Source: an uncultured Eubacterium sp.
GTDB lineage: Bacteria > Bacillota > Clostridia > Lachnospirales > Lachnospiraceae
Assembly (NCBI GenBank): GCA_947385775.1
Contig: CANDMI010000002.1
Coordinates: forward strand, 28,498 to 92,497
Length of the DNA stretch: 64,000 nucleotides
Reading direction: 5' to 3'
Shown here: in pieces, positions 54,670 to 63,965 of the stretch
Layout: each line of letters starts with the position of its first letter
Position numbering within the stretch: position 1 is the first letter of the stretch
The notes under the pieces: model-generated
The model's input: only the letters and a program-made list of their open reading frames with translations
The model's database searches: none
What the model was told of the DNA's origin: nothing
Program-made: the position numbers and the translations under genes

Positions 54670-55356
54670 ATGAGGAAAGTTGCGGTTCTTACATACAATG
54701 TAAAGCATCGAAAGACTTACGATTCGCTATGCCTTTTGAAAGCGAGGGGGTATGATAACGTAACAGTCTATGCCCAGCCGATGACATATACCAAGAAACG
54801 TCAGCCATTAGTGCAACATCGACCAGAAATCAATATGGATATTCCACAGCTAGAAGATCTTTGTGGAAAATTTGAGTACACCTACATTGAAGGCGAGTTT
54901 ATTAGCGTCATTCATAAGTCGGATGATTTGTTCCTTCTTTGTGGCGCTGGAATTTTGCAGCAGGAGTTTGTATCTTCTCATCGGATAATCAATTCTCATC
55001 CGGGATTTATCCCATTAGCTCGAGGACTTGACGCTTATAAATGGTCAGTTTATAATGGGCTTCCTATTGGCGTGACTACACATTTTTTGGGTCAGTATGT
55101 GGATGGCGGAGAGATCATAGAACGGCGCGAGATTGAAGTAAAGCTTTTTGATACTTTCCATTCTGTTGCGCAGCGTGTGTATGAAAATGAGATTGACATG
55201 CTTATTGGGGCTATTGAAAAAGTAGATGACAAGCATGAAGTCATTGTGCCAGGCACAGAGTTGTTTAAACGAATGCCGGAGGAGAAAGAGAGGGAGTTGT
55301 TTCGAAAGTTTGAGGAATATAAGAAGAACTCAAAATGGGAAAGAGGAGAGAGATGA
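54670..55356 (+). CDS. formyltransferase family protein, probable sugar N-formyltransferase
   Basis: 228 residues. Formyl-THF transferase core INSHPGFIPLARGLDAYKWSVYNGLPIGVTTHFLGQYVDGGEII, with the HPG motif (~113) and a later Asp in VDGG. It lacks the tRNA-binding C-terminus of methionyl-tRNA formyltransferase. Enzymes of this type N-formylate UDP/dTDP-amino sugars in surface glycans. Its stop overlaps the aminotransferase start, tying it to the amino sugar made there. Confidence 0.82.
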   Translation: MRKVAVLTYNVKHRKTYDSLCLLKARGYDNVTVYAQPMTYTKKRQPLVQHRPEINMDIPQLEDLCGKFEYTYIEGEFISVIHKSDDLFLLCGAGILQQEFVSSHRIINSHPGFIPLARGLDAYKWSVYNGLPIGVTTHFLGQYVDGGEIIERREIEVKLFDTFHSVAQRVYENEIDMLIGAIEKVDDKHEVIVPGTELFKRMPEEKERELFRKFEEYKKNSKWERGER

Positions 55357-56573
55357 TAACAGGAAGATTTGATATAGTTTTTAGAGATCTGAAAAGACAG
55401 TATGCAAATATAAAAGAAGCTGTTGACAGTAATATTCAATCTGTCATTTCCGCTGCCTGTTTCATTTCAGGACCGGAAGTAAATGAGCTTGAAAAACTGC
55501 TTGCCGCTTACACAGGAATGAGGCACTGTATTACGTGTGCAAATGGAACGGATGCGATATCGATTGCTCTGATAGCGTCAGGTATAGGTGAACAAGGAGG
55601 CGGAAGCAGGAAAGATGTTGTGTTCGTACCGGATTTTACGTTTTTCAGTTCGGGTGAATGTCCGGCGATTGTCGGAGCTACACCGGTTTTTGTGGACGTG
55701 GATCGCTCTACTTATAACATAAGCGCAGTCAGCCTTACACAGGCGATAGAGGAAGTTCTTACCGAAGGTGATTTGAAGCCGAGAGCGGTAGTTGCTGTAG
55801 ATTTGTTTGGACTGCCATTCGATTATAGAGCTATCCGTTCTGTGTGTGACCAGTATGGATTATTGCTTCTAGAAGATGCGGCACAGGGATTTGGCGGTAC
55901 ATATATTCACAATGGAACGGTAAGGATGGCATGCTCGTTAGGCGATATTGCTACTACGTCTTTCTTTCCAGCGAAACCTTTTGGCTGTTATGGAGATGGT
56001 GGTGCGATATTCACTAATGATGATACAATTGCGTCTCTTTGCCGCTCAATCGCTGTCCATGGAAAGGATATGGGACACCCAAATGATCTAAACGCTAAGT
56101 ACGACAATGTTCGTCTTGGAATGAATAGCCGGTTAGATACATTGCAGGCGGGGATATTATTGGCGAAGTTTCCTGTTTTTTGTGATGAAGAGCTGCAAGC
56201 TGTAAATGCTGTTGCGCACCGCTACAGTGAAAGACTGAATGACATTGAAGGATTAAAGGCGCCAAGGGTTGAAGAGGGATATTATAGTTCTTGGGCACAG
56301 TATGCGATACAATTGCCAATGACATTTTCAAATGGTGAGCCGATGAATCGCAGAATTGTCCAGAAACGGTTGAAAGAAAAAGGCATTCCGACAAATATCT
56401 ATTATATCAAGCCGATGCATAAGCAAAGGGCGTTTGAGGGTATGCGGAGCGCTGTTGCTGACTGCCCTGTTACGGAAGAACTGTGTGAAAGAGCGCTGTG
56501 TTTGCCGATACATCCATATTTGGAAGATGCGGAAGTGGAGTTTGTGGTGGAGGAATTATGCAGGATATTATAA
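55353..56573 (+). CDS. DegT/DnrJ/EryC1/StrS aminotransferase (WbpE/WlbC-like)
   Basis: 406 residues from the ATG at 55353 (AGAGGAG upstream). HCITCANGTDAISIALIA, LLLEDAAQGFGGTY, and the PLP lysine near residue 208 in TSFFPAKPFGCYGDGG, the form found in WbpE/WlbC. It probably aminates the 3-keto sugar made by the WbpB-like enzyme (34614). It is the last intact EPS gene of the operon. Confidence 0.88.
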   Translation: MITGRFDIVFRDLKRQYANIKEAVDSNIQSVISAACFISGPEVNELEKLLAAYTGMRHCITCANGTDAISIALIASGIGEQGGGSRKDVVFVPDFTFFSSGECPAIVGATPVFVDVDRSTYNISAVSLTQAIEEVLTEGDLKPRAVVAVDLFGLPFDYRAIRSVCDQYGLLLLEDAAQGFGGTYIHNGTVRMACSLGDIATTSFFPAKPFGCYGDGGAIFTNDDTIASLCRSIAVHGKDMGHPNDLNAKYDNVRLGMNSRLDTLQAGILLAKFPVFCDEELQAVNAVAHRYSERLNDIEGLKAPRVEEGYYSSWAQYAIQLPMTFSNGEPMNRRIVQKRLKEKGIPTNIYYIKPMHKQRAFEGMRSAVADCPVTEELCERALCLPIHPYLEDAEVEFVVEELCRIL

Positions 56574-56575
56574 TC

Positions 56576-57355
56576 TTTTAAGCGCTCCGTTTTTTGTTTT
56601 TTGGAATTATGGTAAACCTTGGGATATTATTTTATTATAAATACATTGATTTTTGTATTCAAAATTTTAATTTAATATCCAATTATTTCGGAATGGAAAA
56701 TTTCGCAATTGATCGCAGGGCCAATTGTACGTTATGGGGATATATATGAAAATTTCAGTGATAGGGCAACCACATTGGAAGATTTAGAGGAAGGAACAAA
56801 GCTTTTTATTATTGGATTATCGAAAAAAGTGATAATAGCAGATACTATGGCGTTAACGGCAGACCGGGTGTTTCAGACTTCTATTTGACAATTAACGCCT
56901 GCTGTTGCCTGGACATTTTTGTTTTGGGGATTATGGCACGGGATGTTTTTGGTCATTGACGTAGTGGAGCAAAAAGAAGGCATGGCGTTTTGTTGCCAAA
57001 GTGTTTCAAATGGACATATATGATGTTTGTTGTCATAATTGGCTGGGTGATTTTTAGGAGCGATGGACTTTTTTATGCAGCAGGTTTTTTGCATACTATG
57101 GCAGGATATTCTATAAAAGAGTTTAAGTGGTATGGAGTGGGGGATTATATCAGCATGCGGGGGATAGTCACTTTAATCATTGCGGTTTTGATCAGTGCAG
57201 GAATACCTCGGTATTTGATAAATTTGTCAGAAAAATATAGTTTCTACAAAGTGAATTCTTATTTAAAAATCCCCGTATTTTGGTTTGTTCTGTTGCTTAG
57301 TATATGTATAATTGCAAATGAAAATTATAGTCCTTTTATTTTTTTTAGATTTTAG
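56576..57355 (+). pseudogene. AlgI-like MBOAT O-acyltransferase, decayed
   Basis: Scattered fragments of one membrane O-acyltransferase in several frames: FWNYGKPWDIILL (near the normal N-terminus), LIAGPIVRYGDIYENF and LSKKVIIADTMAL (middle), WTFLFWGLWHGMFLVID (active-site His region), and an intact C-terminal piece at 56990-57355. Internal deletions and frameshifts separate them, so no functional protein is made. AlgI proteins O-acetylate polysaccharides together with an AlgJ/X or DHHW partner, which follows. Confidence 0.8.
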
Positions 57356-57390
57356 GGAAAGTATATTCGGGAAAAAATCAGACATAGTAC

Positions 57391-58212
57391 ATGGATGTAT
57401 CGGAAACATATATTAATAATCTGGTAGAAAATTTAAAAAGTTTAAAAAATTTTTGTAAAGAGCAAGGAAGCGAGTTTTTGTTTTATTTATGTTCTAATAA
57501 AGAGACTATCTATCCAGAATTTTGCCCGGATGGTTATCATGTAAATGAACAGCCGAACCGGTCGGAACGAATATTGGAAAAATTGGCTGATAACGGTGTG
57601 CTATTCCTGTATCCTAAAAATTTATTTATGGAATTAAAGAATACAGAACAAATTTATAATAAAAAATATGATGCTGGCCATTGGAATATGAGAGGAAGCT
57701 TTTATGGACAAAAAGAAGTGGTTTCATATTTTAATAAATTGTTTCCAAAAATGAAAAATTTGGAAGAAACAGAGTTTTCTATTAGTGAAAACAAGATGGA
57801 ATACCTGATCAACTCGCATTTTCGCATTGATGAGCAGGTACCCTTATATCAGATAAAGGAAACATCAGCAGTAGAAGATTTCACAATTTTTGAAAATGTG
57901 ATTCTGGGTGATATGAATATGTACCATTTTCATTATAAAAGCGATGCTCCAGATGATGCGGAGAAACCAAAGATTTTGATTTATGGAGACTCTTATTTTC
58001 AGACAGTGGCTCCATTTTATTTTAATCATTGTTCTGAATTGTTATTGTTGCACAGCCATAATATGGTGAATGCAGATTATCATATTTCTACTTATCAGCC
58101 AGACATTGTTATTTTTGAGGCAGTGGAGCGTGTTTTGCAACAGGCGCGGTATATAGATGACGCGCGTGTATCAAGAAGATTTTATACTCTAAAGGGTAAT
58201 GACTGGCAATAA
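57391..58212 (+). CDS. DHHW/AlgX-like SGNH-type O-acetylation protein, 5' truncated
   Basis: 273 residues, shorter than the ~370-400 usual for the family and without the N-terminal membrane anchor. DAGHWNMRGSFYGQKEV is the DHHW-type motif; ILIYGDSYFQTV and QPDIVIFEAVERVL are the SGNH-like blocks. It is the natural partner of the AlgI-like gene, which is destroyed, so it is probably a remnant. The next 115 bases contain a further coding-like scrap (GFEDEVLIFNKEIQDGGEYV) ending at 58312. Confidence 0.6.
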   Translation: MDVSETYINNLVENLKSLKNFCKEQGSEFLFYLCSNKETIYPEFCPDGYHVNEQPNRSERILEKLADNGVLFLYPKNLFMELKNTEQIYNKKYDAGHWNMRGSFYGQKEVVSYFNKLFPKMKNLEETEFSISENKMEYLINSHFRIDEQVPLYQIKETSAVEDFTIFENVILGDMNMYHFHYKSDAPDDAEKPKILIYGDSYFQTVAPFYFNHCSELLLLHSHNMVNADYHISTYQPDIVIFEAVERVLQQARYIDDARVSRRFYTLKGNDWQ

Positions 58213-58341
58213 TGCAAAGAAGATGGGTTAGGATTTGAGGATGAAGTCCTTATTTTTAATAAAGAAATTCAGGATGGTGGTGAGTATGTCTCGTTTGAGG
58301 CCTTGAAAAGGTAATTATTGATTTGACATTTGAGAAAACCA

Positions 58342-58370
58342 TTGAGTTTCTTCATGTTTTGTGGTATGAT
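58342..58370 (+). promoter_or_regulatory. promoter of the restriction-modification gene
   Basis: TTGAGT (58342-58347) and TATGAT (58365-58370) with a 17-base spacer. It lies inside the longest open frame, which supports the later start codon at 58420. Confidence 0.6.
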
Positions 58371-58419
58371 ATCGACTGGGTTATTTTATCCAATTATTGT
58401 ATTGGAGAGGATTACAGAT

Positions 58420-61212
58420 ATGACAGATGCACAGCAAAGAGCAGCGGCAAAGGCATTTGCAGCACAGTGGAAAGGCAAGGGATATGAAAAAGGGGAAAGC
58501 CAGCCATTCTGGATTTCTCTTCTTCGTGATGTCTACGGTGTGGAACATCCAGAAACATTTATATCTTTTGAAGAACAAGTCCATTTGGACCATACAAGTT
58601 TTATTGATGGAAGGATATCAGCAACTCGTGTCTTGATTGAGCAAAAAGGTTTGGACAAGGATATGAAGAAACCTATCAAGCAATCTGATGGGACGCTTCT
58701 TACTCCTTTTCAGCAGGCAAAGCGATATATCATAGAATTGCCAGTTTCACAGCATCCCCGATGGGTGGTGACTTGCAATTTTAGCGCTTTTTATGTATAT
58801 GATATGGAGCAGCCTGGGGGTGAACCAGAACAGATACGGCTTGCAGATTTGGAAAAAGAATATTATAGGCTTTCTTTTCTTGTGGATACAGAAAATGAGC
58901 ATCTGAAAAAAGAGATGGAAGTATCCATTGCTGCTGGTGAGATTGTTGGGCTTCTTTATGATGCATTGTTAAAACAGTATATTGATAAAAAGAGCGAACA
59001 TACATTAAGAAGTTTAAATATCTTGTGTGTCCGAATTGTATTTTGCCTGTATGCTGAAGATGCTGGAATATTTGGATGTCGTGGAATGTTCCATGATTAT
59101 TTGAGTGATTTTGATACAATACATATGAGAAGTGCATTAAAAGAGTTGTTTGTGGTTTTGGATACTGTTCCGGAAGAAAGGGATCCATACCTTACTCCAA
59201 AACTTTCCGCATTCCCATATGTGAATGGTGGGTTATTTGCTAATGAAAAAATAGAAATACCATTGTTTACAGATGAAATAAGAGAACTTATATTAAATAA
59301 AGCAAGTGCTGAATTTAATTGGGCAGAGATAAGCCCAACAATTTTTGGTGCAGTGTTTGAAAGCACATTAAATCCAGAAATCCGTCGCTCTGGAGGTATG
59401 CATTATACTTCGATTGAAAATATACACAAAGTGATTGACCCACTATTCCTTAATGATTTGCAGAAAGAATTTGATGATATATGTGCAGTTAGTGTTGTAA
59501 AAACAAGGGAAAAGAAATTAAGAGATTTCCAAACAAAATTAGCATCGCTTTCCTGGCTTGACCCAGCTTGTGGCAGTGGGAATTTCTTAACAGAAACTTA
59601 TTTGTCAATCAGAAGACTTGAAAATGATATTTTACGAATATTGACACATGGGCAAATATCCCTTGGTTTTGATGGTACAACTCCAATTAAAGTATCTATT
59701 AGTCAATTTTATGGAATAGAAATTAATGATTTCGCTGTGACAGTAGCAAAAACTGCTTTGTGGATTGCAGAAAGCCAGATGATGAAACAGACAGAGGATA
59801 TTGTTCACATGACTTTGGATTTCTTGCCTTTAAAGACATATGCGAATATCATTGAGGGCAACGCTTTACGATTGGATTGGGATAATGTTATTTCAAAATA
59901 TAAAGTAAATTACATAATGGGTAATCCTCCATTTTCTGCTGGCAGAAGAATGGGCGATGAGCAACGAAAAGATATGACGGCAGTTGCTTATGATTTTCCT
60001 AAAAATGGTGATTTAGATTATGTATGTGCTTGGTATATTGTTGCTGCCAGATTTATGCAGGGAACAAAAATACACACTGGATTTGTTTCTACAAGTTCAA
60101 TCACACAAGGCGAACAGGTTATCTTGCTTTGGAAAGTGTTGTTTGAAAAGTATGACCTTGACATTTTGTACGCAATTCGTTCTTTTAATTGGCAGAGTGA
60201 AGCTAAGATAAAAGCGGGTGTCCATTGTGTGATCATTGAATTTCAAATTGGTAAAAGCAGTGCCCAGAAATTTATTATTGATAACGATATGATAAAACCG
60301 GCTCAACATATAAATGGGTATCTGATGGATACTGAAAATGTATGGATTGACGGGCAAAAGAAACCTATATGTAATGTTCCGCTTATCAACAATGGGAGTA
60401 AACCATTAGATAATGCCATATGTGCATTTACACCAGAAGAAAAGGCGGGGTTTATTAAACAAGAACCAAAAAGCGAACCTTATTTTTATAGGTATATGGG
60501 CAGCAGAGAATTTATTAATAATATTGAAAGGTATTTTTTGCTGATTAATAGAATCCCACCTAATTTACTTGTACATATGCCATTAGTTCTTGAGCGATTA
60601 AACCAAATTAAAGAATATCGATTGAGTTCTAACAGCGCTCCTACAAGAAAATTAGCAGATACACCAGCAAAATTTCATTTTGAGAATATGCCAGACAGTA
60701 ATTATCTTGTTATTCCACAAACATCATCTGGAAGAAGAAGATATGTCCCAATTGGCTTTTTAACTCCTGATGTGCTTGTGAATAATAAATTACAAGTTAT
60801 GAGAGATGGTGGTTTATATGAGTTTGGTATTTTATCGTCCAATATTCATAATGCTTGGCTTCGTACAGTTGCTGGAAGATTTAGGGATGATTTTACATAT
60901 TCAGTCAGTGTTGTTTACAATACGTTTCCATGGCCGGCTGCAACAGAAGAACAAAAAGAAAAAATCAGATATACAGCCCAACAGATATTAGATGCTCGTG
61001 CGTTGTATCCAGACAGCAGTTTGGCGGAACTTTATTATGATATTGCTACTATGCCTACAGAACTTCGCAAAGCACATCATCAAAATGATGCGGCAGTTAT
61101 AAGAGCATATGGCATTACAAGTAAAGATGCTGCATTTTCAAGTGAATCTGCATGTGTCGCTGAATTAATGAAGAGGTATCAATTGATTGTAAGCAATATC
61201 AAAAAATCGTAA
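58420..61212 (+). CDS. MmeI-like type IIL restriction enzyme/DNA adenine methyltransferase
   Basis: 930 residues from the ATG at 58420 (GAGAGG upstream, promoter at 58342). Length is close to MmeI (~920). N-terminal nuclease-like part: FIDGRISATRVLIEQKG (Asp ... E-x-K). A helical linker follows, then the gamma-class N6-adenine methyltransferase: motif I LDPACGSGNFLTE (~381) and catalytic NPPF in YIMGNPPFSAGRR (~502). A target-recognition domain covers ~620-850 (VIPQTSSGRRRYVPIG). Single-polypeptide enzymes of this kind both cut and methylate. It lies between EPS debris and ICE remnants, suggesting import. Confidence 0.85.
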   Translation: MTDAQQRAAAKAFAAQWKGKGYEKGESQPFWISLLRDVYGVEHPETFISFEEQVHLDHTSFIDGRISATRVLIEQKGLDKDMKKPIKQSDGTLLTPFQQAKRYIIELPVSQHPRWVVTCNFSAFYVYDMEQPGGEPEQIRLADLEKEYYRLSFLVDTENEHLKKEMEVSIAAGEIVGLLYDALLKQYIDKKSEHTLRSLNILCVRIVFCLYAEDAGIFGCRGMFHDYLSDFDTIHMRSALKELFVVLDTVPEERDPYLTPKLSAFPYVNGGLFANEKIEIPLFTDEIRELILNKASAEFNWAEISPTIFGAVFESTLNPEIRRSGGMHYTSIENIHKVIDPLFLNDLQKEFDDICAVSVVKTREKKLRDFQTKLASLSWLDPACGSGNFLTETYLSIRRLENDILRILTHGQISLGFDGTTPIKVSISQFYGIEINDFAVTVAKTALWIAESQMMKQTEDIVHMTLDFLPLKTYANIIEGNALRLDWDNVISKYKVNYIMGNPPFSAGRRMGDEQRKDMTAVAYDFPKNGDLDYVCAWYIVAARFMQGTKIHTGFVSTSSITQGEQVILLWKVLFEKYDLDILYAIRSFNWQSEAKIKAGVHCVIIEFQIGKSSAQKFIIDNDMIKPAQHINGYLMDTENVWIDGQKKPICNVPLINNGSKPLDNAICAFTPEEKAGFIKQEPKSEPYFYRYMGSREFINNIERYFLLINRIPPNLLVHMPLVLERLNQIKEYRLSSNSAPTRKLADTPAKFHFENMPDSNYLVIPQTSSGRRRYVPIGFLTPDVLVNNKLQVMRDGGLYEFGILSSNIHNAWLRTVAGRFRDDFTYSVSVVYNTFPWPAATEEQKEKIRYTAQQILDARALYPDSSLAELYYDIATMPTELRKAHHQNDAAVIRAYGITSKDAAFSSESACVAELMKRYQLIVSNIKKS

Positions 61213-61224
61213 TGAAAAAATATT

Positions 61225-61680
61225 CTATGCAGAAATGATACTTAAAATAGGAGACAACATAACAACAGATTTAGTAAACGATTTCAAGTCGTTTTTCACT
61301 GTTTGTGGTAGATGTGTTGTATTCTTCATCGCTTGTGACTCAGTTGCAGTTGTGAGCTTCCGGTATTTCCATGACTTTGTAATAGTCCGAAACGGACCGG
61401 AATCACCTGTCAAGGTGACGGAACATCAGAACGTCAACTTCATCGCGCTTTACAGATTCAATCATTTTTTGGACTTCAGCTCGCTTGTGCATGTTTTTCC
61501 TTGCGTTTTTGGCAGCGCCAATGTAAATTTCCGAAATCAGCCAGCCGCGTTCCTTAGCGTATGCTTCCATACGATCTTGCTGCGTTTCCAGTGAAAGTCA
61601 CTTTATCTATTGTTCTTCACCGGAAACGCGGGTATATAACGCAGCCCTCACAAGCTCCGTTCTTTCTTTGCTTTTCTATG
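61225..61680 (-). pseudogene. serine recombinase (large resolvase type), decayed
   Basis: On the minus strand fragments read ELVRAALYTRVSGEEQ, then a stop, then SLETQQDRMEAYAKERGW, KRAEVQKMIESVKRDEVDVL and FRHLDR. After a frameshift FRSVSDYYKVMEI and EEYNTSTTN follow. These are the ordered blocks of a resolvase/invertase N-terminal domain. Stops and frameshifts are present and most of the C-terminus is gone. Confidence 0.75.
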
Positions 61681-61691
61681 CAGTTTATTCC

Positions 61692-61925
61692 TTAAAACAG
61701 GTTGTAAAATATTTCTTCCAGGGGGATGTTAAAGCCGTTGCAGAGCGATACGGGAACCGTATCTATGCAGGCTTCCCTGTCCCGTTCGATCATGTCATCG
61801 GATGCAAGCTGGTAGAAGCCGTCCCTTTTTACGATGTCCTTATTGCAGACGATCATCACATCCGGGATTACCCGGTCATCCTTAGTAAGGTAAACGTCTG
61901 TCCCGTTTGCAAATTAAAGTTTTTC
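61692..61925 (-). pseudogene. Uma2 family protein remnant, copy 3
   Basis: The minus strand reads FANGTDVYLTKDDRVIPDVMIVCNKDIVKRDG, continuing without a stop into FYQLASDDM and ending GFNIPLEEIFYNLF. Length (~75 residues) is under half that of a Uma2 protein; the middle with the E..D core is deleted. It resembles other Uma2 subfamilies more than the two intact copies at 3.0 and 7.2 kb. Confidence 0.6.
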
Positions 61926-62068
61926 ACTGAAACCTATTAAGCCCCCAGCAGAGCTTGGGTCAACGGAATAAGCAGTAGAGTTACCTAAAGCGCCAATAAT
62001 AAAACCTCCATGTTATTATAGAGTTGGGTCTAGGCAACCTGATCTATGAAAACAGGAGGTATCCATAA

Positions 62069-62321
62069 TGGATAATAAGATTTTAGCACATACACAGTAT
62101 AATTGCACGCACCATATTCAAGAGTTGATATAAAGGACGAGCTGAACTTGACAATTGAGGAGGCGGCTGCATACAGCAATATAGGGATAAACCGCATAGA
62201 AAGGATGGCGAGGCGGCCGAATTGCTCATTTGTCCTATATATTTTAGAAAGAAAAAATCGATCGAGCGAAAAGAGTTTGAAAGGTATCTGGAAAAAGCGG
62301 TTGAGCTTTAATATGGACTTA
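62069..62321 (+). pseudogene. Tn916/Tn1549-type excisionase, frameshifted
   Basis: Starts well (AGGAGG then ATG at 62069, MDNKILAHTQYNCTHH) but hits TAA after 21 codons. The family core continues in another frame as LNLTIEEAAAYSNIGINRIERM, and the end is in a third frame as RKEFERYLEKAVEL. Two frameshifts inactivate it. It precedes the integrase remnant in the usual xis-int order. Confidence 0.75.
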
Positions 62322-62342
62322 TAAGCCTTTATATGGTAAGAT

Positions 62343-62777
62343 ATCAATAAATTGCAGGAATGCAGGTCCTTTGAAACTGTTAAGGGAACGTGCAATTATA
62401 ATCAATACGCTCTGATTTTGCAGACCGGGCTACGGACTGAGGAAATGATAGGATTGCGGTGGTCTGATGTGGATTTTGAAAAGAGGGTGTTGCATATCCG
62501 TCGCACAATGGAGTATCGTCGTTCTGTAGGAGAGTGGAGGATTGGGGGCCTAAAATTAGGAACAGCAATAGGGATGTTCCGATGACGGAAGAGGCGGTTG
62601 AAATAAAAAAACCAGAAAGAAAAGCTAAAATCCTTGAAAATCAGACCGATAGAGTTTAAGCAGATGATTTGAGGACGCTTGAATATAGGCATTGCCAATA
62701 ATTTGTATGTTCACGCAACGGATGAAGAAAAGGCAAAGGAAGTGCAGAATGTTGAAAAAATGCTTAAAATTGTATGA
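62343..62777 (+). pseudogene. Tn916-type tyrosine integrase, decayed
   Basis: Fragments in order: YNQYALILQTGLRTEEMIGLRWSDVDF (catalytic Arg region), VLHIRRTMEYRRSVGEWRI, then in another frame RDVPMTEEAVEI. The C-terminal tail follows as NLYVHATDEEKAKEVQNVEKMLKIV ending at the TGA at 62775-62777. The N-terminal domain and the HxxR block are missing. With the excisionase remnant it marks a dead integrative element end next to ychF. Confidence 0.8.
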
Positions 62778-62779
62778 AA

Positions 62780-62807
62780 TTGGTGTAGTAATTGGTGAAA
62801 ATATAAT
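62780..62807 (+). promoter_or_regulatory. candidate ychF promoter
   Basis: TATAAT (62802-62807) with a weak TTGGTG (62780-62785) 16 bases upstream, 57 bases before ychF. Confidence 0.4.
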
Positions 62808-62864
62808 AAATAGAAAGGCAGAATCCCTTATTCAAAAGGGCTTCTGAAAGGGTAAAATAGAAAA

Positions 62865-63965
62865 ATGAAATTAGGCATCGTAGGTCTTCCAAACGTAGGA
62901 AAAAGCACATTATTCAATTCATTAACGAAAGCCGGAGCGGAATCGGCGAACTATCCGTTTTGCACGATTGATCCAAACGTGGGGATTGTGTCTGTGCCGG
63001 ATGGGCGGATTGAGAAATTGGGGGAAATGTACCATTCGAAAAAGGTCACGCCGGCGGTGATTGAATTTGTGGATATTGCCGGGCTTGTGAAGGGGGCAAG
63101 TAAGGGCGAAGGGCTGGGGAACCAGTTTCTTGCAAATATCCGTGAAGTGGATGCGATTGTGCATGTGGTGCGCTGCTTTGAGGATACGAATGTGGTGCAT
63201 GTGGACGGAAGCATTGACCCGGCAAGGGATATCGAAACGATCAATTTGGAGCTTATTTTTTCAGATATCGAAATATTGGAGCGGCGCATTGCAAAAATCG
63301 CAAAGCAGGCGCGGATGGACAAGACGTTAGCGAAGGAGTTAAAGCTTGTGGAAGCCCTAAAGGGGCATTTGGAAGAAGGAAAACCGGCAAAGACGTATCC
63401 GGTTGGAGAAGACGAGGATGAGGCTTTGTGGTTTAGGGGCTATAATCTTTTAACGGCAAAGCCGGTGATCTATGCGGCGAATGTAAAGGAGGATGACCTG
63501 GCGGATGATGGCGTGTCCAATCCGTTCGCGTCGGCTGTGCGGGAGCTTGCGAAAGCAGAGGATAGCGAGGTGTTTGTAGTCTGCGCGCAGATCGAGCAGG
63601 AGATTTCCGAGCTGGATGACGAGGAGCGGGCATTGTTTTTGGACGAGCTTGGGGTTTCGGAATCCGGCCTGGACCGGCTGATCCGGGCAAGCTACCGGCT
63701 TTTGGGGCTTATCAGCTTTCTGACTTCGGGAGAGGATGAAACAAGGGCGTGGACAATTAAAGTGGGCACGAAGGCGCCGCAGGCGGCGGGAAAGATACAT
63801 ACCGATTTCGAGCGTGGGTTTATTCGGGCGGAGGTTGTTGCGTATGATGACCTGGTGTCCAATGGCAGCGTGGCGGCTGCGAGGGAAAAGGGACTGGTGC
63901 GCCTGGAAGGAAAGGATTATGTCGTAAAGGACGGGGATGTGATCGTGTTCCGATTTAACGTCTGA
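62865..63965 (+). CDS. ychF: redox-regulated ATPase/GTPase YchF (Obg family)
   Basis: 366 residues, the standard length. P-loop GIVGLPNVGKSTLFNSLT at 4-21, switch-type FVDIAGLVKGASKGEGLGNQFL, the NxxE-like nucleotide base motif ANVKEDDL typical of ATP-preferring YchF, and the C-terminal TGS domain (TSGEDETRAWTIKVGTKAPQAAG ... DVIVFRFNV). It is a conserved ribosome-associated housekeeping protein that bounds the accessory region on the right. Confidence 0.97.
   Translation: MKLGIVGLPNVGKSTLFNSLTKAGAESANYPFCTIDPNVGIVSVPDGRIEKLGEMYHSKKVTPAVIEFVDIAGLVKGASKGEGLGNQFLANIREVDAIVHVVRCFEDTNVVHVDGSIDPARDIETINLELIFSDIEILERRIAKIAKQARMDKTLAKELKLVEALKGHLEEGKPAKTYPVGEDEDEALWFRGYNLLTAKPVIYAANVKEDDLADDGVSNPFASAVRELAKAEDSEVFVVCAQIEQEISELDDEERALFLDELGVSESGLDRLIRASYRLLGLISFLTSGEDETRAWTIKVGTKAPQAAGKIHTDFERGFIRAEVVAYDDLVSNGSVAAAREKGLVRLEGKDYVVKDGDVIVFRFNV

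Noticed and set aside
58330-58419. longer start for the restriction-modification protein at 58330
   Set aside because: A good promoter lies inside that extension, and the ATG at 58420 has its own ribosome site.
61235-61940. plus-strand frames of 119 and 90 residues
   Set aside because: The opposite strand carries recognisable serine recombinase and Uma2 fragments in this stretch, so these frames are antisense artefacts.
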